From assembly GCA_040385105.1 (NCBI GenBank), contig JAZKHY010000027.1, positions 12,824-76,823 on the forward strand: a stretch of 64,000 nucleotides of DNA, in the 5' to 3' direction. The stretch's first letter is position 1. The number at the start of each line of letters is the position of its first letter. This document shows positions 49,941 through 58,346 of the stretch, piece by piece. The DNA comes from JACMQX01 sp040385105 (GTDB lineage: Bacteria > Pseudomonadota > Gammaproteobacteria > Burkholderiales > Burkholderiaceae_C). Made by a program: the position numbers and the translations under genes. A model generated the notes under the pieces. The model had not been told where the DNA came from. It ran no database searches and was given only the letters and a program-made list of their open reading frames with translations.

Positions 49941-50921
49941 ATGCCTGCCCCGACCCCGTCCGCGCCCTCGTCCGCCGCGAGCACGTCAGCCCCCGCGCTG
50001 GCTGCCGAGCGCATCCGCCGCAGCGTGGTGCATGACGTCATCCACACCATCACCGACCCCTGGAAACCGGGCATCGTGCTGCTGCTGTGGCTCGGTGAAA
50101 GCCGCTTCACCGGCCTGGTGAACAGCCTGGCCATTTCGCGCAGCACGCTGACCCAGCGCCTGGGCCAGCTGGTGGATGACGGCTGCGTGGAGCGCACGGG
50201 AACCGGGGCCGGCGGTGACGGCGCGCGCGCCGCCTACCGGCTCACCCCCAAGGGGGCGGACCTGCTGGGCATCGTCCTGCTCAACCGCCAGTGGAATGCA
50301 CGCTGGAGCGGCGGCAGCCGCCTCCTGCCGGACCTGAAGCTGGCCCATGCCTGCGGCGCACCGCTGTCGCTGCAGATGGTGTGCCGCCATTGCGGGCAGG
50401 AGGCACGGGCGCGCGACGTCAAGGTGCTGCCGACCGCGCCGCCGGAGCGGCCGGGCGCAGCGCCGGCGCTGGCGCCGGCCTACCGGCGCGCGCGCAACCA
50501 CCGCGCGGCACCGGCCGGCGCCCCGGTCAGCGGCGAGGAACTGGCCGGCGACCGCTGGACCTCGCTGGTGCTGGCCATGGCCTTCCAGGGGCTGCGCCGC
50601 AACTCGGAGATCGAACAGGCCATCGGCATCGCGCCCAACATCCTCGCCGACCGCCTGTCGGCCCTGACGGCGCAGGGCATCTTCGACCGCGTGCCCTACC
50701 AGTGGTCACCCGAGCGGCACGAATACCGCCTCACGCCCAAGGGGCTGGACCGCTACCCGGTCATCCTCGCGATGATGCTGTGGGGGCAGAAGTGGCTGGA
50801 GCCGCGCACTGCCCTGGGCTGGAACATGCTGCACAAGCCCTGCCACGAATGGCTGTCGCCCCGCCTCGCCTGCCGCGCCTGCCATGGAGACGGCCACGCA
50901 GGCAGCATCGCTGCCTGCTGA
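49941..50921 (+). CDS. Tandem HxlR-type winged-helix regulator
   Basis: 326 residues with two HxlR domains. The first (~20-115) reads VIHTITDPWKPGIVLLLWLGESRFTGLVNSLAISRSTLTQRLGQLVDDGCVERT. The second (~195-290) reads GDRWTSLVLAMAFQGLRRNSEIEQAIGIAPNILADRLSALTAQGIFDRVPYQ. Each is followed by a Cys pair (CRHCGQ and CRACHGD). Normal HxlR proteins have one domain of ~110 residues and dimerise; this one could act as a built-in dimer. Start at ATG 49941; an in-frame TTG lies at 49932. It is divergent from the dioxygenase operon and ahead of a cupin gene. Confidence 0.88.
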   Translation: MPAPTPSAPSSAASTSAPALAAERIRRSVVHDVIHTITDPWKPGIVLLLWLGESRFTGLVNSLAISRSTLTQRLGQLVDDGCVERTGTGAGGDGARAAYRLTPKGADLLGIVLLNRQWNARWSGGSRLLPDLKLAHACGAPLSLQMVCRHCGQEARARDVKVLPTAPPERPGAAPALAPAYRRARNHRAAPAGAPVSGEELAGDRWTSLVLAMAFQGLRRNSEIEQAIGIAPNILADRLSALTAQGIFDRVPYQWSPERHEYRLTPKGLDRYPVILAMMLWGQKWLEPRTALGWNMLHKPCHEWLSPRLACRACHGDGHAGSIAAC

Positions 50922-50981
50922 TTGGCGGGAACGGTTTATGCATGCTGCGGCGCAGCATCCACAGCAACCAAGGAGCGCCCC

Positions 50982-51404
50982 ATGCTGGACAAGACCGGAA
51001 CCAAGTTCTCCCACCTCAAGGCCAAAGACATGACATGGAAGGAAGGCGGACTGCGCGATTTCTTCCTCTACAAGGACCTTGGCATCGCCGAGGCGACGCA
51101 CGGAAAGGTGATCGCCCACCTCGTCAAGGCCAACATGGCACCGGAAGTGGGCACGGGCTGGCACCGCCATGAGGCAGACTTCCAGATCGTGATCATGACC
51201 AAGGGCTGGGCCCGCTTCATGTACGAGGACAAGGAAACCCTGGTCGAAGCCGGCGACGTCGTCCACCAGCGGCCGGGCATCAAGCACTACCTGTTCGACT
51301 ATTCACCCGACATGGAGTACCTGGAAATCGTCTCACCGGCGGATTTCGGCTCGGTGGATGTGGAGCCGGTGTGCGACATCCCGCCTCCGACGCCCTGGAA
51401 ATAG
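50982..51404 (+). CDS. Cupin-domain protein
   Basis: 140 residues, a single cupin barrel. Cupin motif 1 appears as GTGWHRHEADFQIVIMTKG and motif 2 as AGDVVHQRPGIKHYLF; the His-x-His and Glu positions for a metal are partly kept. The start at 50982 has AAGGAG 9 bases upstream. It follows the HxlR regulator in the same direction after 60 bases. The role is unknown; it may be an enzyme or sensor for the dioxygenase pathway. Confidence 0.85.
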   Translation: MLDKTGTKFSHLKAKDMTWKEGGLRDFFLYKDLGIAEATHGKVIAHLVKANMAPEVGTGWHRHEADFQIVIMTKGWARFMYEDKETLVEAGDVVHQRPGIKHYLFDYSPDMEYLEIVSPADFGSVDVEPVCDIPPPTPWK

Positions 51405-51408
51405 CGGC

Positions 51409-51436
51409 TGTCATGCCGGACTTGATCCGGCATCCA
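51409..51436 (-). repeat. REP-like 28-base repeat (copy 2, inverted)
   Basis: The minus-strand reading opens TGGATGCCGG and ends CCGGCATGACA, the same design as copies 1 and 3. With copy 3 it forms an inverted pair separated by 16 bases that themselves contain the palindrome GGCGCGCC. It lies between the convergent cupin and GST-like genes. Confidence 0.7.
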
Positions 51437-51452
51437 TGGTGGCGCGCCAAGG

Positions 51453-51480
51453 TGGATCCCGGGTCAAGCCCGGGATGACA
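51453..51480 (+). repeat. REP-like 28-base repeat (copy 3)
   Basis: Opens TGGATCCCGG and closes CCGGGATGACA like copy 1 at 4390. It ends 4 bases before the stop of the convergent GST-like gene. The inverted pair with copy 2 could form a large stem and act as a bidirectional terminator. Confidence 0.7.
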
Positions 51481-51484
51481 GTGC

Positions 51485-52147
51485 TTAGAACTCTGCGTCC
51501 AATTCGTCGATTTCGTCAGGCTCTTTCTTCGCTTCCGCCACCCATTCCTTCATGGCCGGCAAGTCCATGATGCGCTTGCAATACGCCGTGCAGGCCTTGT
51601 CCATGGCCACGTCATAGGTCATGAAGCGCGTCACCACCGGCGCATACATGGCGTCGGCGATGCAGGGCGTCTTGCCGAACAGGTAAGGGCCGCCGTAGGT
51701 GCCGAGGCACTCCTTCCAGATGGCGATCACCCGGTCGATGTCGCCCTGGGCGCGGGACCATACCTTGAAGTTGGGGAAGTGGCCCTTGATGTTCATCGGC
51801 AGCGACGAACGCATCGACGCAAAGCCCGAATGCATCTCGCCGCTGATGGCGCGGCAGTGGGCGCGCGCCTTGGCGTCGGCCGGCAGCAGGCCTGCCTTGG
51901 GCTTGATTTCATTGAGGTATTCGCCAATGGCCAGGGTGTCCCAGACCTTGATGCCGTTGTGCTGCAGCGAGGGCACCAGCATCGAGGCCGACAGCAGCAG
52001 CATCTCGGCCTTCATGCCCGGGTCGTCCGGCGGGATGACGTTCTCGGTGAAGTCCAGGCCGGCCAGCCTGGCCATCAGCCAGCCGCGCAGCGCCCAGGCG
52101 CCGTAGTTCTTGCTGCTGATGGTGAGGACGGCTTTGGCTGCGGCCAT
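51485..52147 (-). CDS. Glutathione S-transferase family protein
   Basis: 220 residues. N-terminal thioredoxin-like part: VLTISSKNYGAWALRGWLMARLAGLDF, with Ser at the position of the glutathione-activating residue, and MLVPSLQHNGIKVWDTLAIGEYL, the cis-Pro plus Asp-Ser/Thr motif region (here DT). The C-terminal helical part has PYLFGKTPCIADAMYAPVVTRF. The natural substrate is unknown. Start 52147 has AGGAGA at good distance. A longer frame to 52294 is rejected. Confidence 0.88.
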   Translation of the reverse strand: MAAAKAVLTISSKNYGAWALRGWLMARLAGLDFTENVIPPDDPGMKAEMLLLSASMLVPSLQHNGIKVWDTLAIGEYLNEIKPKAGLLPADAKARAHCRAISGEMHSGFASMRSSLPMNIKGHFPNFKVWSRAQGDIDRVIAIWKECLGTYGGPYLFGKTPCIADAMYAPVVTRFMTYDVAMDKACTAYCKRIMDLPAMKEWVAEAKKEPDEIDELDAEF

Positions 52148-52292
52148 GGAATCTCCTGGAGGTGTGCCAAGGTTGAGCAAGGGCTGTGCCAGAAAGGTGC
52201 ATTCCCCGCCCCGCCCGCGTACGCCGGTTGGCCCGCAACTTGCCTTGTACTTTCCACAAGGCCCCGGAAGGGCCTCCCGGAACAGGAACACC

Positions 52293-53513
52293 ATGCTCTA
52301 TCAGGCTTACCAGGCGCAGTCCGACCTGATGTCCCCCATGCGGCTCATGGCCCAGCACCTGGGCGCCTCCATGTGGGTCCAGAACACCGAGCGCAGCATG
52401 AGCCGGCGCATTGCGGCCGCCTGCGAAGTCATGTCGCGCATGCGCCTGACCCACAGCCGCCCGCCCTACCGCATCGAGTCCATCACCGTCGGCGGGCAGG
52501 AGACGCCGGTCGAAGAAGTGGTCAAGCTGACCCGGCCCTTCGGCACGCTGCTGCATTTCAGGAAGACAAAAGTCCTCGGCCAGCCCCACCACCCGCCGGT
52601 GCTGCTGGTGGCACCGCTGTCCGGCCACTTTGCCACGTTGCTGCGCGAGACGGCCAAGACACTGCTGCAGGACCACGACGTCTACATCACCGACTGGCAC
52701 AACGCGCGCGACGTCTCGCTCAAGCACGGCGCTTTTGGCCTGGACGATTATGTGGAGCACATGATCAGCTTCATCGAAGTCATCGGCCCCGGCACGCATG
52801 TGGTGGCCGTCTGCCAGCCCTGTGTGGCGGCCCTGGCAGCCACGGCCATCATGGCCGAAGACGACAACCCGGCCCAGCCGCGCAGCCTGACGCTGATGGC
52901 GGGCCCGGTGGACTGCCGCGTCAACCCCACCGGCGTGAACACGCTGGCCACCAGCAAGCCGATTGAGTGGTTCGAGAAGAACCTCATCAGCCATGTGCCA
53001 CTGCCGCACAAGGGCTACATGCGCCGTGTGTACCCGGGCTTTGTGCAGCTCTCGGCCTTCATGAGCATGAACCTGGAGCGGCACAAGAAGTCATTCCAGG
53101 ACCTGTACCAGCATCTCGTCGATGGCGAGGTGGAAAAGGCCAACGTCATCCGCGTGTTCTACGACGAGTACCTGGCCGTCAACGACCTGCCGGCCGAGTT
53201 CTACCTGGAGACGGTGGAAAAGGTGTTCCAGACCTACGACCTGCCACTGGGCAAGCTCGGCTACAAGGGGCGCATCGTCAACCCCGCCGCCATCCGCCGC
53301 ACCGCGCTGATGACGGTGGAAGGCGAGCGCGACGACATCTGCTCGGTGGGCCAGACCGTGGCGGCGCACGACCTGTGCCCCAATATCCGCCCCTACATGA
53401 AGACCCACCACATCCAGACCGGCGTAGGGCACTACGGCGTGTTCAGCGGGCGGAAATGGAATGCGCAGATCTACCCGCGGGTGCGGGAGATGATTCACTC
53501 GGCGAGCGACTGA
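52293..53513 (+). CDS. phaZ: Intracellular polyhydroxyalkanoate depolymerase
   Basis: 406 residues, the normal size for the cytoplasmic PhaZ1 type. It opens MLYQAYQAQSDLMSPMRLMAQ, has VLLVAPLSGHFATLLRETAKTLL, and carries the lipase-box-like VAVCQPCVAAL with the catalytic Cys174. A late His in HIQTGVGHYGVFSGRKW completes the triad. It degrades intracellular PHB granules to hydroxybutyrate units. It stands alone; the PHA synthase genes are elsewhere. Confidence 0.94.
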   Translation: MLYQAYQAQSDLMSPMRLMAQHLGASMWVQNTERSMSRRIAAACEVMSRMRLTHSRPPYRIESITVGGQETPVEEVVKLTRPFGTLLHFRKTKVLGQPHHPPVLLVAPLSGHFATLLRETAKTLLQDHDVYITDWHNARDVSLKHGAFGLDDYVEHMISFIEVIGPGTHVVAVCQPCVAALAATAIMAEDDNPAQPRSLTLMAGPVDCRVNPTGVNTLATSKPIEWFEKNLISHVPLPHKGYMRRVYPGFVQLSAFMSMNLERHKKSFQDLYQHLVDGEVEKANVIRVFYDEYLAVNDLPAEFYLETVEKVFQTYDLPLGKLGYKGRIVNPAAIRRTALMTVEGERDDICSVGQTVAAHDLCPNIRPYMKTHHIQTGVGHYGVFSGRKWNAQIYPRVREMIHSASD

Positions 53514-53530
53514 CTGCGCAGCGACGTTCG

Positions 53531-54487
53531 CTACGGGGCAACTCCCGCTTCCCGGTAGAACCGTTGTGCGCCCGGATGAACCGGGAGAAACGTATTTGCC
53601 TTCAGGTTCGAGGGGGTGGTTTGGCTGGCAAGCAGATGTAGCACGGTGGAAAGATCACCTCGTCCCAGAACAGCACGCGTCATTGAATACACGGCATCTG
53701 ATGACACCCCATCCCTCACCAGCACGAAGTTCCAAAGCCCCAACGTCTGCACAGACGTCAGCTGCCCTCGATAGGAATTCGCGGGCAGCAATGTCGTGGT
53801 GAGGTATGGAAAAATTTTCCGGGCATTGACCAGGGCCTGTCCGTCGATTGGCAAAAACACAATCGCGGCCCGCTGGGCGATCTCGCGATAGGCGGGGACG
53901 GGCGCGCCAGCCCCGAAGAAAAATGCAGTGACCTTGCCGTCGATCACGCGCTCGGCCATTTCCTGTGGTGTGCCGTACACCATCTGCGCTGGAGGCTGGA
54001 GATCAGCAGCCAGCGCGCTGAAAATCAGTTCATTGGCACCGCCTTTGGGGCCGACCCCGACCTTTTTGCCTGCCAGATCGTCAAATCGTGTGATCCCGCT
54101 CGACGCAATGGTCGCCAGATGAAAGGGCGTTTCGTACATTGGAAACATGACGGAATACCCGCGAACCGGCCTGTCTTTGGCCCATTGCAATCCGTTCCAT
54201 GCCTCAAACGCAGAAGCCATTGCTACGAGAGCCAGGTCACAGGTGGCGCCGCTCAGGCAACGTAGGTTGTCAAGTGAGCCTCCACTGCCGGAAGTACGTA
54301 CCGTGGCACTTCCGCTGCTGGAAAGCAGCATCGCCAATTTGTCTCCGTACTCTACGAAGGTGCCCCCGGCAGAACCTGTAGAAAGCGTCAGCGCAGGCAC
54401 TGGAACAGCCGGCTGCCGCTGAGCACATCCCCCAAGAAGGACCGCAAGGACGAGGCAAATGGAAACAGCAATCTGGCGGAAATTCAT
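53531..54487 (-). CDS. TAXI-family TRAP-type solute-binding lipoprotein
   Basis: 318 residues. Signal peptide with lipobox LGGC (lipidated Cys21), then the TAXI binding fold: LTLSTGSAGGTFVEYGDKLAMLL, DLALVAMASAFEAW and DDLAGKKVGVGPKGGANELIF. TAXI receptors normally serve TRAP transporters with a fused DctQM permease; no permease gene is nearby. It is the last gene of an N-acyl-D-amino-acid operon, 12 bases after the D-amino-acid dehydrogenase. Confidence 0.88.
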   Translation of the reverse strand: MNFRQIAVSICLVLAVLLGGCAQRQPAVPVPALTLSTGSAGGTFVEYGDKLAMLLSSSGSATVRTSGSGGSLDNLRCLSGATCDLALVAMASAFEAWNGLQWAKDRPVRGYSVMFPMYETPFHLATIASSGITRFDDLAGKKVGVGPKGGANELIFSALAADLQPPAQMVYGTPQEMAERVIDGKVTAFFFGAGAPVPAYREIAQRAAIVFLPIDGQALVNARKIFPYLTTTLLPANSYRGQLTSVQTLGLWNFVLVRDGVSSDAVYSMTRAVLGRGDLSTVLHLLASQTTPSNLKANTFLPVHPGAQRFYREAGVAP

Positions 54488-54499
54488 GGCGAACCTTTT

Positions 54500-55756
54500 T
54501 TAATTTGCGAGCTTGTGGAACGGAAATCCCGCAGCAGCCTGCGGCGATACCCGGGCATCGTGTATTGCTTCGGCAACCCGGACGGCACACCCTGCAGCGA
54601 GCGTGAGCCCCAGTGCCCCGTGACCGACGTTGAGGAATACATTGGCAACCCGGGACTGACGCACGACCGGCAGTGAATCCGGGGTGGCCGGCCGCAAGCC
54701 CGACCACGCATTCGGCGAACCGAAGTCGCAGAGGCCCGGGTAGATGCTCTCGACGGTGCGCTTCATCTGCTCCAGCCTGCGGCCGGGAATGTCGGGAGTT
54801 GCCATCCCCAGTTCCGCCATTGCAGCAACGCGGAGCCGGCCATCCAGCGGCGCAAGAACTGTCTTCTGGCCGAGATCGGTGACGCTTGTCAGCGGCACCT
54901 GCACGCCGGGGTTGATGTCGAGCGTCAGGCTGTAGCCCTTGATCGGCTCGATGGCAAGTGTCTCGCCGACCTGCCGGGCGAGCCGCGGCGCCTGCACCCC
55001 GGTCGCGAGCACATAGGCGTCGGCTGCAACATCGCCAGCAGAGGTCTGCAAGGTCACAACACGGTCAGCCTCCACCACAAGGCGCGTTGCGCTTGCAGAC
55101 CACATCGTCCGCACGCCACGCGCTGCGGCCGCAGCGACCAGAGCCCGGCAGAAGGTGTAAGGATCGGCAGCGCATTCGCTTGGGGTCCAGACACCGCCCA
55201 CGAACCCGGGGTAGCTTGATAACGCGGGCTCACGGGCCAGGCACTCGTGCCTGTCGAGCATTTCCTGCACCACGCCGTTGCCGGCCTGGAGCCTGACCTG
55301 CCGGGACTGATGCTCATATGAAGCCTGGTCCGGGCACAGCACCAGCTTTCCATTGCGCTGGATGCCGAAATCCAGGCCGTCATGCGCCATCCAGCGCTCA
55401 AGGGCCTGGCGGCTCAGCGATGCCGTTGCCAGCAGTGACAGGCTGCCCTGCCGGGACCGGTGCGGCATGCAGCTGGCCAGAAACGAAGCTATCCATCGCC
55501 ATTGGGCCGGGTCCAGCCGCAGCCTGAGCCCGAGAGGGGACGCAGGGTCCAGCAGCATCTTCGGTATCGACTTGAATGTCGACGGGCTCGCCAGCGGCTC
55601 GACATAGCTGTAGCTCAGTTGAGCCCCGTTGGCGAAGCTTGTGCCAGTGCCCGGCCCCCCGGCCGCGTCCACCAGGATCACCTCATGGCCGTTCCGGGAA
55701 AGTTGATAGGCTGTGGCGCAGCCGGCAACGCCTGCGCCAATAACGCATATTTTCAT
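54500..55756 (-). CDS. dadA: D-amino-acid dehydrogenase-like FAD oxidoreductase
   Basis: 418 residues, DAO fold. FAD motif MKICVIGAGVAGCATAYQLSRNGHEVILVD, then the DadA-typical GTGTSFANGAQLSYSYVEPLASPS, and the C-terminal GLRPATPDSLPVVRQSRVANVFLNVGHGALGLTLAAG. DadA oxidises D-amino acids to 2-oxo acids, passing electrons to the respiratory chain. Coupled with the upstream D-aminoacylase it would complete use of N-acyl-D-amino acids. Start ATG 55756; TTG and GTG codons lie just upstream. Confidence 0.9.
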   Translation of the reverse strand: MKICVIGAGVAGCATAYQLSRNGHEVILVDAAGGPGTGTSFANGAQLSYSYVEPLASPSTFKSIPKMLLDPASPLGLRLRLDPAQWRWIASFLASCMPHRSRQGSLSLLATASLSRQALERWMAHDGLDFGIQRNGKLVLCPDQASYEHQSRQVRLQAGNGVVQEMLDRHECLAREPALSSYPGFVGGVWTPSECAADPYTFCRALVAAAAARGVRTMWSASATRLVVEADRVVTLQTSAGDVAADAYVLATGVQAPRLARQVGETLAIEPIKGYSLTLDINPGVQVPLTSVTDLGQKTVLAPLDGRLRVAAMAELGMATPDIPGRRLEQMKRTVESIYPGLCDFGSPNAWSGLRPATPDSLPVVRQSRVANVFLNVGHGALGLTLAAGCAVRVAEAIHDARVSPQAAAGFPFHKLAN

Positions 55757-55788
55757 GAACACCAACCTTGCAAGTTATACGGACACCG

Positions 55789-57231
55789 TCATGGAACAAG
55801 ACGCCGGCCGGCATGTGACTCGACGACATCGCCCTTCCACACCGCGATCTGCCCGTTGACCAGGACGGCGTCGATGCCGATGGCGGGCGCGGTGGGGTTC
55901 TGGTAGCTCGATCCGTCACGCACGCGGGCTGGGTCAAACACCACCAGGTCCGCAAAATTCCCGGCCTTCAGAAGGCCGCGGCCACGAATGCCAAAGTGAT
56001 GCGCCGGCAGTCCTGTCATCTTGTGGACTGCGGTTTCCAGGGGGAAAAGTTTCCGCTCGCGGCTGTAGTGCCCCAGCACCCTCGGGAAAGTCCCCCACAG
56101 GCGCGGATGCGGCATCTGGTCGTGCGGCAACCCGTCGGAGCCGATCATCGTCGCAGGATGCGCCATGACACGGTCCACATCTTCCTGCGACATGGAAAAG
56201 TAGATTGCACCACCCGGCATCAGGCGCCCGGCGGCCTCTTGCAGACCCACACCCCAATGTTCAGCTACGGACTTCAAGGTACGCCCGCTGAACTCAGGAT
56301 GGGGCGAAGACCATGTGATCAACACATTGCGGATGCGGGCTGCCTTTGCAGCATCCAGCATCGTCGATGAGGCCTCGTACGGATAGCAGTCAAGACACAC
56401 GTTCTGCCGGAGGCGGGCGTCATCCACCATGCCGAGGGTCTCCCTTGTCCGGCCGTGGTTGGCGGGCCCCATGACCTTGTGGTGGGATATGACCAGGCGT
56501 GCGCCACTGTGCGCGCCAACGGCCAGCGCCTCACGCAGCGCATCGGAAACAAGGTCACCCTCGTCGCGGATATGCATGGCCAGGACTGCATCGCGACCGC
56601 CAAGCGCAGCACATACGCCATGAAGTTCCGCCGTATCCGCAGCACGGGCCGGCGGGTAGTAAACGCCGGTGGACAGCCCGAACGCGCCGGCGTCCATCGC
56701 CTCGGCCACCTCCCTGTACATGGCTTCAATACCGGCCGCACACGCCGGCTGCTCCAGGTCGTGCACGTGCTTGACCCGGATGCTGATGTGCCCCACAAGC
56801 GGCACAACATTGACGGCGGGCCGGGCCTTGTCCAGCGCCGCGAGGTAGTCTGCGAAGCGGCTGAAACGGAATACGTCCCGGCCAAGCATGTCCAGGGGTG
56901 CGGGCGGGTTTGAGGTGTTCAGCGGTGCGATGCTGATCCCGCAGTTTCCGGTTACGACAGTGCAGACCCCCTGGGACAGCTTGGCATGGGGCACCGTCCG
57001 TTCCAGGACACGCTGGTCGTCATGTGAATGGCTGTCAACGAAGCCCGGGCAAACGATCCTGCCCGAGACATCAAGTGTCCTGTCTGCCGAAGCCTTGCCG
57101 GGGGCAACAACCGCCAGTATGGAGTCACCGCCGACGATAACGTCCGCCGCAAAGCGGGCCGCCCCGCTGCCGTCAATGACCTCACCGCCCCGCAGGACGA
57201 GGCTGCCGTGCGGGTAGATTGAATCTGTCAT
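55789..57231 (-). CDS. N-acyl-D-amino-acid deacylase (D-aminoacylase)
   Basis: 480 residues, amidohydrolase superfamily. Metal motif VCPGFVDSHSHDDQRVL, then VTGNCGISIAPL, LSTGVYYPPARAADTAEL, VISHHKVMGPANHGRTRETL and MIGSDGLPHDQMPHPRLWGTFPRVLGHYSRE (catalytic Asp). These are the marks of D-aminoacylases. It releases the D-amino acid and a carboxylate from N-acyl-D-amino acids. ATG 57231 overlaps the TTT receptor stop (ATGA). Confidence 0.93.
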   Translation of the reverse strand: MTDSIYPHGSLVLRGGEVIDGSGAARFAADVIVGGDSILAVVAPGKASADRTLDVSGRIVCPGFVDSHSHDDQRVLERTVPHAKLSQGVCTVVTGNCGISIAPLNTSNPPAPLDMLGRDVFRFSRFADYLAALDKARPAVNVVPLVGHISIRVKHVHDLEQPACAAGIEAMYREVAEAMDAGAFGLSTGVYYPPARAADTAELHGVCAALGGRDAVLAMHIRDEGDLVSDALREALAVGAHSGARLVISHHKVMGPANHGRTRETLGMVDDARLRQNVCLDCYPYEASSTMLDAAKAARIRNVLITWSSPHPEFSGRTLKSVAEHWGVGLQEAAGRLMPGGAIYFSMSQEDVDRVMAHPATMIGSDGLPHDQMPHPRLWGTFPRVLGHYSRERKLFPLETAVHKMTGLPAHHFGIRGRGLLKAGNFADLVVFDPARVRDGSSYQNPTAPAIGIDAVLVNGQIAVWKGDVVESHAGRRLVP

Positions 57232-58244
57232 TCGACCTTGGCCCCCGAGCGCTTGATGACTTCGGCCCAACGCGGGGTTTCAAGCCTGGCCATCGTCATC
57301 AGCAGGTTCGGAGGCGAGGCCATCGTCTCGAATGCCATGGCGTTGTAACGGGTACGGACGGACGGCGTTGCAAGTATGCGGTTGATCACCTGGTTGAGCC
57401 GGGTCACGATATCTTCCTGGATTCCCTTCGGGCCGACGATGCCGCCCCAGGCCGTGGTTTCGTAGCCCTTGACGCCGGACTCCTGGATCGTCGGCAGCTG
57501 CGGGAAAACGGGCGAACGCCGCGCGCCGCTGACGCCAAGTGCCTTGACCCGCCCATCCCTGATGTGCGGTGCAATCGAGGACAGGTTGTCGAACATCAGG
57601 TCGATCTGCCCGCCCATCAGGTCCTGGATGGCCTGCGGGCTGCCCCGGTACGGTATGTGGGTAATGAATGTACCGGTCAGGCTTTTGAACAGTTCACCTC
57701 CGAGATGTCCGGTCGTTCCATTGCCTGCCGATCCCATGGTGAGCCTGCCCGGCCTGGCGCGCGCATAGTCGACCAGCTCCTTCACCGTTGCAACCGGCAG
57801 GTCCTTGCGGACGACCAGTGCATTCTGGACGGTGCCGAGCAGCGCGATGCTGGTCAGGGAATCGGGGTCATAGGGCAACTTGTCATAGAGCGACCTGTTG
57901 ATCGCAAGCGTCACGACGTTCCCGTAACCGAGGGTATAGCCATCGGGTGCAGCGCGTGCAACCTCGGCCATGCCGATCGCGCCGCCGGCGCCCGGCTTGT
58001 TGTCGACCACCACGGGCTGTCCGATCAAGGTTGCAAGCTCATTGCCCATCACCCGGCAGATGGTGTCCGGCGCGCCCCCCGCTGCGGAAGGGACGACGAG
58101 CCGTATGGGCCGCACGGGGTAGCCTGCCGCACCCGGGGCCTGGGCCAGTGCAAACCTGGGGGTCATCGCAATGGCGGCTCCTGCAGCGGCGCCGCGCAGC
58201 AGCAGCCGCCTCCCGGCACCGGTTTTGACATCGATTGAATTCAT
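57228..58244 (-). CDS. TTT-family (Bug/TctC) periplasmic receptor
   Basis: 338 residues. The N-terminus GRRLLLRGAAAGAAIAM with twin arginines suggests Tat-type export. Bug fold: YPVRPIRLVVPSAAGGAPDTICRVM, VDNKPGAGGAIGMAEVARAAPDGYTLGYG and THIPYRGSPQAIQDLMGGQIDLMFDN. No TctAB partner. As first gene of the operon it is likely the receptor for an N-acyl-D-amino acid or its products; this is inferred from context only. Confidence 0.9.
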   Translation of the reverse strand: MNSIDVKTGAGRRLLLRGAAAGAAIAMTPRFALAQAPGAAGYPVRPIRLVVPSAAGGAPDTICRVMGNELATLIGQPVVVDNKPGAGGAIGMAEVARAAPDGYTLGYGNVVTLAINRSLYDKLPYDPDSLTSIALLGTVQNALVVRKDLPVATVKELVDYARARPGRLTMGSAGNGTTGHLGGELFKSLTGTFITHIPYRGSPQAIQDLMGGQIDLMFDNLSSIAPHIRDGRVKALGVSGARRSPVFPQLPTIQESGVKGYETTAWGGIVGPKGIQEDIVTRLNQVINRILATPSVRTRYNAMAFETMASPPNLLMTMARLETPRWAEVIKRSGAKVE

Positions 58245-58346
58245 GCGAATCTCCAGTCACAATAAGTCGATGGGTGCACTGTAAGAGTGACACCACCTCC
58301 GCCACAATCGAAATGTTCTATTGGATGCATTAATCCACCTCATGTC

